Below are positions 1-8,721 of a stretch of DNA of 64,000 nucleotides, piece after piece. A program made the translations under genes and the position numbers. The DNA is from Candidatus Gastranaerophilales bacterium (GTDB taxonomy: Bacteria > Cyanobacteriota > Vampirovibrionia > Gastranaerophilales > Gastranaerophilaceae), in contig CALVDX010000003.1 in assembly GCA_944326425.1 (NCBI GenBank), forward strand, positions 62,001 through 126,000. Direction: 5' to 3'. The notes below the pieces were generated by a model. That model did no database searches, was not told the DNA's origin, and worked only from the letters and a program-made list of their open reading frames with translations. Positions within the stretch are counted from its first letter, which is position 1. Each line of letters starts with the position of its first letter.

Positions 1-357
1 AATTGCGACCTCTATTGTTTTTGCCCTGTCAAATGCCGAAATTCCTGTTGTTACTCCATATTTTTCATTTGCATCAATACTTACGGTAAATGCTGTTCTC
101 ATGCTTTCATTGTTATCAGATACCATTTGAGGTAAATCAAGCTTATTTGCAATTTCATCAGAGATTGCAAGACAAATAAGCCCTTTACACTCAGAAGCCA
201 TAAATTTAATAATTTCAGGAGTAGCATATTGGGCTGCAACAATTAAGTCACCTTCGTTTTCTCTATGCTCATCATCAGCAATAATTACAGGTTTTCCTTG
301 CCTGTAATCGTTCAAAGCATCTTCGATTGTATCAAATTGAATATGTTTTTCTTCCAT
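1..357 (-). CDS. ribB: 3,4-dihydroxy-2-butanone 4-phosphate synthase, N-terminal part (cut by window edge)
   Basis: Converts ribulose 5-phosphate to the four-carbon precursor of riboflavin, plus formate. The visible 119 residues contain the family signature DDEHRENEGDL near residue 27 and GVTTGISAFDRA near residue 102, which carry the metal-binding and catalytic acids. The start ATG shares one base with the TAA stop of ribE (TAATG), so the two are translationally coupled. The reading frame is open to base 1; whether a GTP cyclohydrolase II domain follows (ribBA fusion) cannot be seen. Confidence 0.93.
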   Translation of the reverse strand, partial: MEEKHIQFDTIEDALNDYRQGKPVIIADDEHRENEGDLIVAAQYATPEIIKFMASECKGLICLAISDEIANKLDLPQMVSDNNESMRTAFTVSIDANEKYGVTTGISAFDRAKTIEVAI

Positions 358-983
358 TATGCAAACCCATTTTCTTCCAGAAAATTTAGATTAATCCTAG
401 ATTTATTATGATATATTATTAAGTTTTTTTCAATATACTTAGAAATTATATCGAATTCTATATTAACACTTCTGCCTGTGCACAGATTATTGAGTGCTGT
501 ATTTTCCCATGTATGAGGTATAACTGCGATTTCTATGCCCTCAGCAGTTTCGTCTGCTATTGTTAAACTTATTCCGTCAATAGCAATAGAACCTTTTTTT
601 ACAGTGTAATGATTAAATTCTGCAGGTATTTTTATTGTGAGTGTATAAAATTCATTATGCTTTGTTATTCTAATAACTTTTGCGGTTGTATCCACGTGAC
701 CGTAAACAAGATGCCCGTCCAGACGGGAATTAAGCTGCATAGCGCGTTCAAGATTAACTGTATCACCGGTCTTTTTCTCTGAAAAATTTGTGACCTTAAA
801 TGTTTCAGGTGAAAGATTTGCCTCAAATATATCATTTGCCGCCTTAATAACAGTAAGGCAGACCCCGTTTACCGCAATACTGTCACCAACATTTAATTCT
901 CTTGCTATAAATGTTCTGATAGTAATCTGATTTGTGTTAATAACAGAAATACTTCCGGTCGCTTCTACTAACCCTGTAAACAT
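357..983 (-). CDS. ribE: riboflavin synthase, alpha subunit
   Basis: Dismutates two 6,7-dimethyl-8-ribityllumazine molecules to riboflavin. The protein has 208 residues, the usual length, and opens with the diagnostic MFTGLVEATG. Two lumazine-binding repeats are visible: the first has GDSIAVNGVCLTV near residue 33, the second GSIAIDGISLTI near residue 131. It is first in an operon with ribB. No Shine-Dalgarno sequence precedes the ATG; a TATAAT box ends 6 nt upstream, suggesting a leaderless message. I saw no FMN riboswitch in the 200 bases upstream. Confidence 0.95.
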   Translation of the reverse strand: MFTGLVEATGSISVINTNQITIRTFIARELNVGDSIAVNGVCLTVIKAANDIFEANLSPETFKVTNFSEKKTGDTVNLERAMQLNSRLDGHLVYGHVDTTAKVIRITKHNEFYTLTIKIPAEFNHYTVKKGSIAIDGISLTIADETAEGIEIAVIPHTWENTALNNLCTGRSVNIEFDIISKYIEKNLIIYHNKSRINLNFLEENGFA

Positions 984-998
984 AGTTAAATTATATCA
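984..998 (-). promoter_or_regulatory. extended -10 promoter of ribE, leaderless geometry
   Basis: On the minus strand TGATATAAT is an extended -10 element (TG, one base, TATAAT at 995-990), followed by six bases and then the ribE ATG. Transcription would start at or next to the A of the ATG. The same TGATATAATTTAA core precedes the minus-strand gene that starts at 62611. Confidence 0.55.
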
Positions 999-1187
999 CA
1001 AAAATCAGGGAGGAATAATTTGCAGTTTGACTGCTTACCAGTATTTTATTATATTTTGTGCTTTATTTCAAAACAAAAACTCTGTTTTGATGTTGTCTTT
1101 TTGTTAATTTGCATTAATCATACAAACAGAGGTACGCAAAATCAGCATATATGAGTCATAATTATAAAATATAGTGAGATAATTATA

Positions 1188-1661
1188 ATGCCTTTTTCTT
1201 ACAGGTTGCAAAAAGTTCTTGATTTTAGGATCAGGGAAAAAGAAAAACAGCTTCTTGTCGTACAGGAAGCGCAGCAAAGAGTTGCGGAAGCGGAGCAGGC
1301 AATTATAAGAAATAATGAGGAAATAGAACTTACTATAAAGAATAAAAGAGTAGCGGATTTTAAACTGATGGAGTATTATGATAAATATTTGCATCACCTG
1401 TGGGATAAGGCGGAAGAACTGGAAGCTCACAGGCAGGAAGTTCAAAAAATACTTGATCAGGAACTCATGACTCTTACTTATATGGAACAGAGGGTTAAAG
1501 TTCTGGAGAAACATAAAGAACGGCTAAAAGAAGAGTATGATTATGAGCAAAAACAAATAGAAATGAAACAATTTTCCGAAATCGGCGTTCAACGATTTTT
1601 TCAACGTAAAAACGAAGAAATTGAAGAACAGGAACGAATAAATAAACAGGAGCAGATATGA
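1188..1661 (+). CDS. fliJ: flagellar export chaperone FliJ
   Basis: FliJ is a soluble coiled-coil protein of the flagellar type III export gate that works with the ATPase FliI and escorts rod/hook substrates. The 157-residue product is almost wholly charged helix, starts MPFSYRLQKVLDFRIREKE as FliJ proteins do (family F-RLQ-VL--R), and has the normal length. It overlaps the fliK-like gene by 4 bases (ATGA) and lies first in a three-gene flagellar operon. There is no convincing ribosome site before the ATG. Confidence 0.85.
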   Translation: MPFSYRLQKVLDFRIREKEKQLLVVQEAQQRVAEAEQAIIRNNEEIELTIKNKRVADFKLMEYYDKYLHHLWDKAEELEAHRQEVQKILDQELMTLTYMEQRVKVLEKHKERLKEEYDYEQKQIEMKQFSEIGVQRFFQRKNEEIEEQERINKQEQI

Positions 1662-2728
1662 ATATAGAAACAGGAACAGTATCAAATTTAAAACAAACAG
1701 AAAAACCGCGTAAAACAACAGCATCAGCAGGTGGCGATAAAGACTTTCGTTCTGAAATGGAAGACTTAAAAAGAAGTCAAAAAGAACCGGTAGAAAAAAA
1801 TAACAAATCGGCTATTAATGCACAGTTCGATAACACTGCAGAACAAGATGATGGCGGTATAATTCAAAAAAATGAAACAGAGGAACAGAAACTTCCTCAA
1901 GTTGATAAGAATACCCAAAACCTTACTTCTACAATAGAAGAAATTAATAACTCTATCCATCAAACGGAGGATTTTGATGGTAATATATTAAACCAACAGC
2001 CGAAACAACCCGATATTAATAAAAACAAGGAGTTTGATAATCTGTTGTTAAATAATGATATGAATATGCAAAATGTAAAAACTGATAAGATGCCGGAGTT
2101 AAAGGCAGATATAAGTTTTGCACAAAATAACAGTGAAGCTTTTTCATCATTTTTTAAGAACAGCGAACTGCAAGAGACAGGTGACGAAATCAAGGAAGAT
2201 TCTTCTATTCTTTCGACTATGGCCGAAAATATTGCGATGGTAAATAAAGCATTAACAGAAAAAACGGCTTCTGTGAAAAAGACAGGGCAGGTGGGAGAAG
2301 TCATTGATAAAACCATAAATGCTTCTACGTTAAACATGACCAGAACTGATGTTCAGTTTTTTATTAACCTTACAGCAGGAGAAACCACGGACATAAATGA
2401 AATTACTAAAGCTCAGGAAACCTCTAAAAACGGGGCTGTGTCAGAAACCCTTGCCAATCTTCTTGCGGATAGTATGAAAACGGGTAAACCTTTCAGAATA
2501 AATTTTGACAATGACATTTCTGTCATTATAAAGTTAAGTAAAGAAGGCAGGATATCAGCAAGCTTTATTCCGGGCTCTGATGCCGCCGATAATTACCTAA
2601 GAAATAACCTGTCAAATCTGGTTCAAAGATTTGAGGACGAAAATTTGCCCTATGATGATTTGAGCCGCCAAAGACAAAGACGTGATAACGAACAAGAACA
2701 AAATAAGAAGGATAATAACAATGAATGA
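1658..2728 (+). CDS. fliK: flagellar hook-length control protein, FliK-like
   Basis: FliK is the secreted molecular ruler that stops hook growth and switches export specificity. The 356-residue protein has a long Asn/Gln/Glu/Lys-rich, low-complexity N-terminal part (residues 1-260) and a compact C-terminal part (about 270-330) resembling the FliK hook-length domain: basic/hydrophobic strands, a region reading VIIKLSKEGRISASF, then a helix ending LVQRFEDENLPYDDL. The call rests mostly on that domain and on position between fliJ and a hook gene. The stop lies inside the next gene (8-base overlap). Confidence 0.75.
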   Translation: MNIETGTVSNLKQTEKPRKTTASAGGDKDFRSEMEDLKRSQKEPVEKNNKSAINAQFDNTAEQDDGGIIQKNETEEQKLPQVDKNTQNLTSTIEEINNSIHQTEDFDGNILNQQPKQPDINKNKEFDNLLLNNDMNMQNVKTDKMPELKADISFAQNNSEAFSSFFKNSELQETGDEIKEDSSILSTMAENIAMVNKALTEKTASVKKTGQVGEVIDKTINASTLNMTRTDVQFFINLTAGETTDINEITKAQETSKNGAVSETLANLLADSMKTGKPFRINFDNDISVIIKLSKEGRISASFIPGSDAADNYLRNNLSNLVQRFEDENLPYDDLSRQRQRRDNEQEQNKKDNNNE

Positions 2729-3554
2729 TTCTTTTACAACCGCACTTAATACACAGCGTGCAACAAATCAGTGGATAAATGTTCTTGCTGATAACATGAC
2801 AAACATTTATACTCCTGGTTTTAAAGAAAACAAAGTTAACTTTCAAACCTTCCTTGGCGGTGCTATTATTGATAACCCGCTAAGAAACCAGGGGCAGGGA
2901 AAATCAACCCCCGGAACATCCAATGAAAACCTCTTCTTTGAAGGGTCTGGATACTTTATCGTGAGAAATGCCGAAGGTAAAGTTGCATATACACGCCATG
3001 GTGAATTTACTTTTGATGCGGAAGGTGTATACAGAGCTGCTGATGGTGATACTGTTCAGGGATATATTTTAAATGATAAAGGCGAAATTATGTCCGGAAC
3101 AAAATCAATTAGCGCCGATTTGTATCAGGAGACAGCATTAAAAGGCGGGGCGCTAAGTATACCAACTACAAATATTAAACTCTGGATTGATCCGAATAAC
3201 GGAAAATTCCTTGGTAAATATGATGAATATGAAATAAGAAATGACGGTACTATTTATGGTAAAGCAGATAATGGTAATCGTTCAGTACCATTATATAAAA
3301 TAGCAACTGCAAATTTTCACAATCCAAACGGCTTATACGAAATTAAAGACAGCAAGTACGTTGAAACAGCGGAATCAGGAAAACCTGTAGTCGGAAGAGG
3401 TGAAATCCGCTCCGGGCTGTTAGAAATGTCTAACACAGATTTTAAAAATAATATTGCTGAGTATCAACAGGCCAAAGTTCAAATGGAACTTGTTAATGCT
3501 TTGATTAAATCAAATAAAGAACTGCTTGAAAATGCTATGCAGCTTGTAACTTAG
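2721..3554 (+). CDS. flagellar hook/rod protein (FlgE/FlgF/FlgG family)
   Basis: Axial protein of the rod or hook. The N-terminal helix contains NQWINVLADNMTNIYTPGFKE near residue 15, the standard rod-hook motif (N-ANN-T-GFK), and the C-terminal segment (FKNNIAEYQQAKVQMELVN) is the matching coiled coil. In the middle, GSGYFIVRN and YTRHGEFTFD are typical of FlgE/F/G. Its 277 residues suit FlgF/FlgG better than a long FlgE, but next to fliK a small FlgE is possible. I chose the ATG at 2721 because AAGGA lies 8 bases before it and the family begins at this point. Confidence 0.85.
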   Translation: MNDSFTTALNTQRATNQWINVLADNMTNIYTPGFKENKVNFQTFLGGAIIDNPLRNQGQGKSTPGTSNENLFFEGSGYFIVRNAEGKVAYTRHGEFTFDAEGVYRAADGDTVQGYILNDKGEIMSGTKSISADLYQETALKGGALSIPTTNIKLWIDPNNGKFLGKYDEYEIRNDGTIYGKADNGNRSVPLYKIATANFHNPNGLYEIKDSKYVETAESGKPVVGRGEIRSGLLEMSNTDFKNNIAEYQQAKVQMELVNALIKSNKELLENAMQLVT

Positions 3555-3584
3555 GATTAATAGATAAAGTTAAACTCCGTTTTG

Positions 3585-3612
3585 AAAAGGAACTTATAAA
3601 GTTCCTTTTTTA
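3585..3612 (+). terminator. rho-independent terminator, flagellar operon
   Basis: A 10-bp stem, AAAGGAACTT paired with AAGTTCCTTT around a 3-base loop, is followed by a T run on the plus strand. On the minus strand it is also followed by several T bases, so it probably serves the convergent gene ending at 3618 as well. Confidence 0.85.
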
Positions 3613-3617
3613 TTTAA

Positions 3618-4688
3618 TTAACCTCCCCAGTCAAATACTGAGGAAATAGCATCATCAATCAAGGACTGTACGGATTCAATTTCTGTTTCTATCGCAGAAA
3701 GTTCTGTAGAAAGATTTTGAAGTTCAACATCCCAATAATCTTCTTTGGCAGAAATCTTTTCTTTTTCGGCATTATACCAGGCAGTGATTTCTTCTTGCTC
3801 TACAGAGTCCCTGCGTTCAGTTACAAATGCCGCGTTTAAATAGTATTGAAGGGAAGTTCCTGCTTCATACTCACCATAATCATCTACTGTCTGCAGGTGA
3901 AATATACCGCTGGTTAGAGCATTGCTGATATAATCGCTGTCGCTAAGATTACTTGTATATTCAGTTGTCCATCCGTTTGAAGCGCAAGCCTGAAATATAG
4001 GTTTATAAAAATCTACCATTTGTTGGTAAGCTTCGACACGTGTAGAAGATGTAAAACCGCCTTCAACAACTGTTCCATCCTCTTTAGTTCCGTCAATATT
4101 TGTAGTTGAGAGCCCCAAAGTCTCCAGAGCTGCTGTATCGTTATTATAAACAGCAATAATTGCCTGGTATTCAGTAGAGCCTTCGCTAAATCCCATATAG
4201 TTTGCAATAATCTGAGGTATGTAAGAAGCTTTAAAAGTACTTCCTCTACCGCTGCCGTCGCATTTTACATCGTCTCCGCAGGTTGCAATAATGGCATTTG
4301 CATACTCGTTATTTAAAACAACAAGCCCCCGGTAATCTGTTAGTATTACAGAATTATCTGTTTTGGTTACAGGAGTACTTGAAGATGTAATTCCATATTC
4401 TGCAGCAATATCAGAATCTGTTATCATAGAAGCAGCGTAGCTGTCAACAAAAGAGCTCTTTAATGAACTGTCCCCCATTAAGTAGCTGTAAGTGATAGGA
4501 ACATAGGCGCCGTCGCTGTAATAGTTTATCTTTTTATTTTGCAGTTTACTGTAATACTCTTGTGATAATTCACTTTGTTCACGGGAAAGAGCCAGTTTCT
4601 TGTTAGAAACAAGCATTGTTTCAAGTTCATTATCAGCTTTTCTGCTGATAAGGGTCAATAATCTGACTTGTGAACATGCTAAACCCAT
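3618..4688 (-). CDS. lineage-specific protein of unknown function (MGLACSQ-type N-terminus)
   Basis: A 356-residue protein with no domain I can name. The N-terminus MGLACSQVRLLTLISRKAD followed by a Glu-rich helix and SQEYYSKLQNKKI is, from memory, shared by a family confined to gut Melainabacteria. The middle (residues 60-250) is Ser/Thr/Asp/Gly-rich, like an exported or surface protein, yet there is no signal peptide. The C-terminal 80 residues are coiled coil and end in FDWGG. A good ribosome site (AAAGGAG) precedes the ATG. Lack of a Sec signal next to flagellar genes makes type III-like export conceivable, but this is speculation. Confidence 0.7.
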   Translation of the reverse strand: MGLACSQVRLLTLISRKADNELETMLVSNKKLALSREQSELSQEYYSKLQNKKINYYSDGAYVPITYSYLMGDSSLKSSFVDSYAASMITDSDIAAEYGITSSSTPVTKTDNSVILTDYRGLVVLNNEYANAIIATCGDDVKCDGSGRGSTFKASYIPQIIANYMGFSEGSTEYQAIIAVYNNDTAALETLGLSTTNIDGTKEDGTVVEGGFTSSTRVEAYQQMVDFYKPIFQACASNGWTTEYTSNLSDSDYISNALTSGIFHLQTVDDYGEYEAGTSLQYYLNAAFVTERRDSVEQEEITAWYNAEKEKISAKEDYWDVELQNLSTELSAIETEIESVQSLIDDAISSVFDWGG

Positions 4689-4713
4689 TTTGGCTCCTTT
4701 ATCTTTTTCCCTT

Positions 4714-4719
4714 GTATTA
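4714..4719 (-). promoter_or_regulatory. possible -10 box for the gene starting at 4688
   Basis: TAATAC on the minus strand would place transcription start near 4707, giving a leader of about 20 bases with the AAAGGAG ribosome site. Weak by itself; mentioned because it places the repeat at 4767-4782 about 60-75 bp upstream of the start. Confidence 0.3.
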
Positions 4720-4766
4720 GTGTTATCGGCACTTTTTAGGAAAACTTTAATTTTTTAAAAGAAAAT

Positions 4767-4782
4767 GTTACAAAAATTTACA
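4767..4782 (-). promoter_or_regulatory. direct-repeat motif (TGTAAATTTTTGTAAC), putative regulator site
   Basis: Two TGTAA half-sites lie exactly 10 bp apart in the sense of the downstream gene. Equivalent motifs precede the genes starting at 10091, 26076, 35869, 40750 and, in weaker form, 50583 and 54418. A one-helical-turn direct repeat is typical of OmpR-family response regulators. The binding protein is unknown. Confidence 0.5.
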
Positions 4783-4809
4783 AAAAAATTTATAAGCCGA
4801 AAGGTAAAG

Positions 4810-6183
4810 TTAATTAATTTTTATTATTGCAACATTTTCAATATGGGGTGTATTTGGAAACATATCAAAAGGTTGTATACTTTCAATAGTACAATTGTTT
4901 TTTAACAGGTATTTTAAATCCTGCGCAAGGCTTTTGGGGCTGCAGCTTACGTAGATTATTGTATTTTTTGTAACTCTTAAAATATTCTTCAAAACTTCTT
5001 CCCCGCAACCTTTCCTTGGCGGATCAAGTATTGCAATATCAAAATTTTCACTGCACTGTTTTATATATTCAAGGCTATCAGAAGCAATTACACTAATATT
5101 TGTTATACTATTTTGTTGTATCGTTTCGATTGCATTTGATACTGCGTGAGTATTCAACTCAACACTTGTAACAGCTGAACATAAGCCGGAGAGAGTGATT
5201 CCGAATGCTGCAATGCCTGCATAGGCATCAAGAAGTTTCGGAGTGCTGAAATTATTTGAAATATAATTCTTAATATAGTCAAACATTATATTTGCACACC
5301 CCGGATTTACCTGAAAAAACGTATCCGCACTAATTTTAAAGATAATATCCGACAGTTTTTCTTCAATAAAGTCAAATCCCGTTAACAGGTGCGTGGTTTT
5401 ACCGAGTATAATATTAGTTTTTTGGGGATTAAAATTAATTGCAACGCCACTTATTCTATCAAATTTTTTACTAAGTTTCTCTGCAAGTAAATTAAATTTA
5501 TTAGAAACCATGCGATCATCTAAATTAACTACTAAAACTACAAGAATATCACCATTGTTCTCGGAAAGTCTCAGGACAATATGTTTCAATTCGCCGGAAT
5601 GAGATGTTTCATTATATCCGGAAATTCCTAGGAGTTCTCCTTCCGTTTTTATAAATTCTATAATTTCATCGCATATTGCCGGATGTATCGGACAGTATTT
5701 AATATTAACAAGATCATGTGTACCGGGTTTGAAATATCCTGCATACAATCTGGTATTATATTTCTGTAATTTACCCCCGCGGCTTCTGACCGGATATTGC
5801 ACTTTGCATCTGTAATTATAATCTTTGCCTGAGCTGATAGGATTATTAATTGTTACCTTTTCACCAAGAATTGAGTACAAGGTATCTTCAACAATGATCC
5901 TTTTATAGTTTAGCTGCTCTTTATATTTTATATGCTGCAGGACACATCCTCCGCAGACCTTTTGTAATTTACATTTCGGTTCAATTCTAAACGGAGAAGG
6001 AGTAATTATTTCTAAAATTTCGGCTTCGGCATAATTTTTTTTAGCTTTTGTTATTTTGCATTTTAACCTATCCTGAGGGCAGGCGCCTTTTATAAAAATA
6101 ACAAAATTATCTTTACGGGCTAGTCCTGCACCTTCACTGTTAAGTTTTTCAACATCCAGAATAACAATATCACCGGCATTCAT
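4810..6183 (-). CDS. rlmD: 23S rRNA (uracil-C5)-methyltransferase, RlmD/RumA family
   Basis: SAM-dependent methyltransferase making 5-methyluridine in RNA. An N-terminal TRAM RNA-binding domain (residues 1-58) precedes four cysteines placed for a 4Fe-4S cluster (C71, C77, C80, C164), then the methyltransferase fold with LLDAYAGIAAFGITLS near 318, ILDPPRKGC near 385 and the nucleophile C414 in YVSCSPKSLAQDL. The 457-residue length is normal. One base separates it from the stop of mnmG, so both are RNA-modification genes of one operon. RlmD and the paralogue RlmC/RlmCD cannot be told apart from sequence alone. Confidence 0.9.
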   Translation of the reverse strand: MNAGDIVILDVEKLNSEGAGLARKDNFVIFIKGACPQDRLKCKITKAKKNYAEAEILEIITPSPFRIEPKCKLQKVCGGCVLQHIKYKEQLNYKRIIVEDTLYSILGEKVTINNPISSGKDYNYRCKVQYPVRSRGGKLQKYNTRLYAGYFKPGTHDLVNIKYCPIHPAICDEIIEFIKTEGELLGISGYNETSHSGELKHIVLRLSENNGDILVVLVVNLDDRMVSNKFNLLAEKLSKKFDRISGVAINFNPQKTNIILGKTTHLLTGFDFIEEKLSDIIFKISADTFFQVNPGCANIMFDYIKNYISNNFSTPKLLDAYAGIAAFGITLSGLCSAVTSVELNTHAVSNAIETIQQNSITNISVIASDSLEYIKQCSENFDIAILDPPRKGCGEEVLKNILRVTKNTIIYVSCSPKSLAQDLKYLLKNNCTIESIQPFDMFPNTPHIENVAIIKIN

Positions 6184-6184
6184 A

Positions 6185-8050
6185 CTATTTACCCAGAATT
6201 ACCATCATAACGGAAATATCAGCAGGCTTTACACCACCGATTCTTGAGGCCTGTGCAAGATTTACCGGTCTTATTTTTTCAAGTTTTTCGCGGCTTTCTG
6301 ATGAAATACTTTTTACCATACTATAATCAAAATTTTGTGGAATTTTGTATTTTTCAAGCTGCTCGGTATTTTCAATCTGGTTTTCCTGACGTTTAATGTA
6401 TCCGTCATACTTAATAAGTATTTCCGCTTCCTGTGCTGCATCATCCGGTAAATTAAGTGCTTCTGTTTCACTGTCAATTTCTTTCAATACATTATAGTTA
6501 ATATTGGGACGTTTTAACAATTCAGCAAGCCTTACACCGCGTTCTATAGTTTCTCCATACTTTGCTAGTTTATTATTTACCTCATCATTACAGGGTATTT
6601 TAGACTGCTTTAAACGTTCTATTTCCTGCTTAATTCTTTCCTGTTTTGTTTTAAAAATTAAATACTGCTTATCGTCAATAAGCCCTATTTTATGTCCAAG
6701 AGGGGTTAGTCGTTCATCCGCATTATCCTGTCTCAAAAGGAGACGGTATTCAGAACGGGAGGTAAGCATTCTATAGGGCTCCTGAATATCTTTTGTAACC
6801 AAATCATCAATAAGAGTTCCAATATATGAAGAACTTCTGCTGAAGGTTATCATTTCTGTATTATCCAGATATTTAACCGCATTTATTCCTGCAACAAGTC
6901 CCTGCGCTGCTGCCTCTTCGTAACCGCTTGTTCCGTTTATCTGCCCCGCGAAAAACAAACCCTTTACGCGCTTAGACATCAGAGAATGAGTTGTCTGTAC
7001 TGCCGGTATATAGTCATACTCAACAGCGTATGCAGGTTTAATTATATGCGCATTTTCAAGCCCGGGCAGCGAGCGTACCATTTTTACCTGAACATCGGCA
7101 GGCAGGCTTGTTGAAAATCCCTGAATATAAACTTCATAAGTATTTAAACCCTCCGGTTCTATAAATATATGATGTGAAGGGTTTGATGCAAAACGCTTTA
7201 CTTTATCTTCAATAGATGGGCAATACCTAGGACCAACTCCCTCTATTAATCCCTGATACATAGGGGATTTGTCTAAATTTTCCCTGATTATTTGGTGGGT
7301 AATCTCATTAGTTCTCGTTAAATAGCAGGGAACTTGCTGTCTTACGGGTCTGTCAGGTTTAAAAGAATAAAAAGTGAGTTTATCATCCCCGGGCTGAATT
7401 GTCATTTTTGAATAATCAATAGTACGTTTGTCTACGCGAGCAGGGGTTCCTGTTTTAAGTTTTTTAACCGTAAACCCTAATTTTTTAAGAGAATCAGAAA
7501 GTCCGATAGCCGGCATTTCTCCTAAACGTCCAGCACTATAAGACTTCAAACCAATATAAATCTTACCGTTTAAAGAAGTTCCAGTTGTTAGAATAACTGC
7601 ATTTGCGCTGTACTCATTTCCAAATTCATCAACTGCTCCCGTAATAACATTACCGCTCGCAATTAAATCAGTTACCGTTGCCTGTTTTAACCAGATATTT
7701 TCTGTACTTTCAATTATATTACGCATATAGCGCATATATTCTTTTTTATCAGACTGAGCCCTTAACGCCCTTACTGCTGGGCCCTTCGATGAGTTTAAAA
7801 CTTTCATTTGTATATATGTGGCATCCGCAGCCTCTCCCATAACTCCGCCGAGAGCGTCAATTTCACGAACAAGAGTCGACTTTGCAGGCCCGCCGATTGC
7901 AGGGTTACAGGGCATAAGCGCTATGTTATCAAGGTTAAGACTAAACAGCAAAACCTTTGCCCCGAGTCTTGCCGCCGATATTGCCGCTTCACAGCCCGCA
8001 TGACCTCCGCCTACTACAATTATATCGAAACTGTTGTTTAAATAACTCAT
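6185..8050 (-). CDS. mnmG: tRNA uridine-5-carboxymethylaminomethyl modification enzyme MnmG (GidA)
   Basis: FAD-dependent enzyme that with MnmE builds the cmnm5 group on U34 of several tRNAs. The FAD-binding motif FDIIVVGGGHAGCEAA lies at residue 8, and PCNPAIGGPAKSTLVREIDALGG and GPRYCPSIEDK are family signatures; cysteines in PCNP and YCPS are the conserved pair. From ATG 8050 the protein has 621 residues, the usual size. The open frame extends 26 codons further, but those codons encode AT-rich non-homologous sequence and lie upstream of the TATAAT box. Confidence 0.96.
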   Translation of the reverse strand: MSYLNNSFDIIVVGGGHAGCEAAISAARLGAKVLLFSLNLDNIALMPCNPAIGGPAKSTLVREIDALGGVMGEAADATYIQMKVLNSSKGPAVRALRAQSDKKEYMRYMRNIIESTENIWLKQATVTDLIASGNVITGAVDEFGNEYSANAVILTTGTSLNGKIYIGLKSYSAGRLGEMPAIGLSDSLKKLGFTVKKLKTGTPARVDKRTIDYSKMTIQPGDDKLTFYSFKPDRPVRQQVPCYLTRTNEITHQIIRENLDKSPMYQGLIEGVGPRYCPSIEDKVKRFASNPSHHIFIEPEGLNTYEVYIQGFSTSLPADVQVKMVRSLPGLENAHIIKPAYAVEYDYIPAVQTTHSLMSKRVKGLFFAGQINGTSGYEEAAAQGLVAGINAVKYLDNTEMITFSRSSSYIGTLIDDLVTKDIQEPYRMLTSRSEYRLLLRQDNADERLTPLGHKIGLIDDKQYLIFKTKQERIKQEIERLKQSKIPCNDEVNNKLAKYGETIERGVRLAELLKRPNINYNVLKEIDSETEALNLPDDAAQEAEILIKYDGYIKRQENQIENTEQLEKYKIPQNFDYSMVKSISSESREKLEKIRPVNLAQASRIGGVKPADISVMMVILGK

Positions 8051-8062
8051 AAAATGATTATA
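8051..8062 (-). promoter_or_regulatory. -10 box of mnmG, leaderless geometry
   Basis: TATAAT (8062-8057, minus strand) is followed by the six bases CATTTT and then the mnmG ATG. There is no Shine-Dalgarno sequence. This is one of four promoters in the window with exactly this spacing. Confidence 0.5.
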
Positions 8063-8078
8063 ATACAAAAGAGTTGTA

Positions 8079-8087
8079 TGATATAAT
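8079..8087 (+). promoter_or_regulatory. extended -10 promoter for the gene at 8110
   Basis: TGATATAAT on the plus strand is an extended -10 element. It places transcription start near 8094 and leaves an AAGAGG ribosome site before the ATG at 8110. It is back-to-back with the mnmG promoter. Confidence 0.5.
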
Positions 8088-8109
8088 TTAATTAAAAAAG
8101 AGGTTAAGT

Positions 8110-8721
8110 ATGAATAAAATTTTATCATGTCTGCTAATGCTTATATTGCTTTCTCCACAGATAATGGCGGAAAATTTTTTATTTCAGGGCAGTGTAGTTT
8201 TTAACTGGGATGAAATTACTCAGGAAGAACGGGATGAAGATATTAAACAAATGCAAATTAACATTTTTGGAGATAAATTGCCTGAAAAGAAAATCCGTAT
8301 GGAAGATTTTAAAACAAAGTATAAAGACTATTTAAAAGATAAAGATTATAAAAAACATTATATGGCAGCTGCTGCAGGGTACAAAGAATATAAAGAATAT
8401 AATATCTCTGCAATGTACTTTAAAAGAATGAATTCTTTATATATGTACGGGCTGCAGAAAAAGGATGATCCGACAACTATTTACTACTATGATGCAATGG
8501 GAAATCTTCGTTATGTAGATAATATTAAAGGAATGTATCCCAGGTTTCCTTACTTTGCAGAACAATATAGAAGAAACGGTACTCTTGCAGGGGTAAGCTA
8601 TTTTACCACTCTTGAAACCCAGTATATTTTTAAAGGCAACGGCGATTTTAAAGGGGTTTGGAATCAGTATAAGTTTTATAACAAAAAAGGAAAAGTTATT
8701 ATGCAAAGGAGCAACTATTAA
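8110..8721 (+). CDS. exported protein of unknown function
   Basis: A 203-residue protein beginning with a clear Sec signal peptide (MNKILSCLLMLILLSPQIMA, cleavage expected after ALA-like MA near residue 20). The mature part is rich in Lys, Tyr and Asp; residues 70-110 carry YKDYL, YKKHY, YKEYKEY, suggesting Tyr/Lys-rich amphipathic helices, and the C-terminal half looks like beta strands (YYYDAMGNLRYVDN, GTLAGVSYFTT), reminiscent of MORN/YD-like repeats without matching them. The stop overlaps the start of pncC by one base (TAATG). No homologue recognised. Confidence 0.75.
   Translation: MNKILSCLLMLILLSPQIMAENFLFQGSVVFNWDEITQEERDEDIKQMQINIFGDKLPEKKIRMEDFKTKYKDYLKDKDYKKHYMAAAAGYKEYKEYNISAMYFKRMNSLYMYGLQKKDDPTTIYYYDAMGNLRYVDNIKGMYPRFPYFAEQYRRNGTLAGVSYFTTLETQYIFKGNGDFKGVWNQYKFYNKKGKVIMQRSNY

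Noticed and set aside
984-1187. FMN riboswitch before ribE
   Set aside because: The conserved RFN-element blocks are absent, and the promoter geometry leaves no room for a leader.
1104-1514. Minus-strand hydrophobic ORFs opposite fliJ (also 1524-1724)
   Set aside because: They are shadows of the charged coiled-coil gene on the plus strand; Lys/Glu codons read backward give Phe/Leu.
8051-8128. N-terminal extension of MnmG
   Set aside because: The extra 26 codons lie upstream of the -10 box, are not homologous to MnmG and overlap the divergent promoter.
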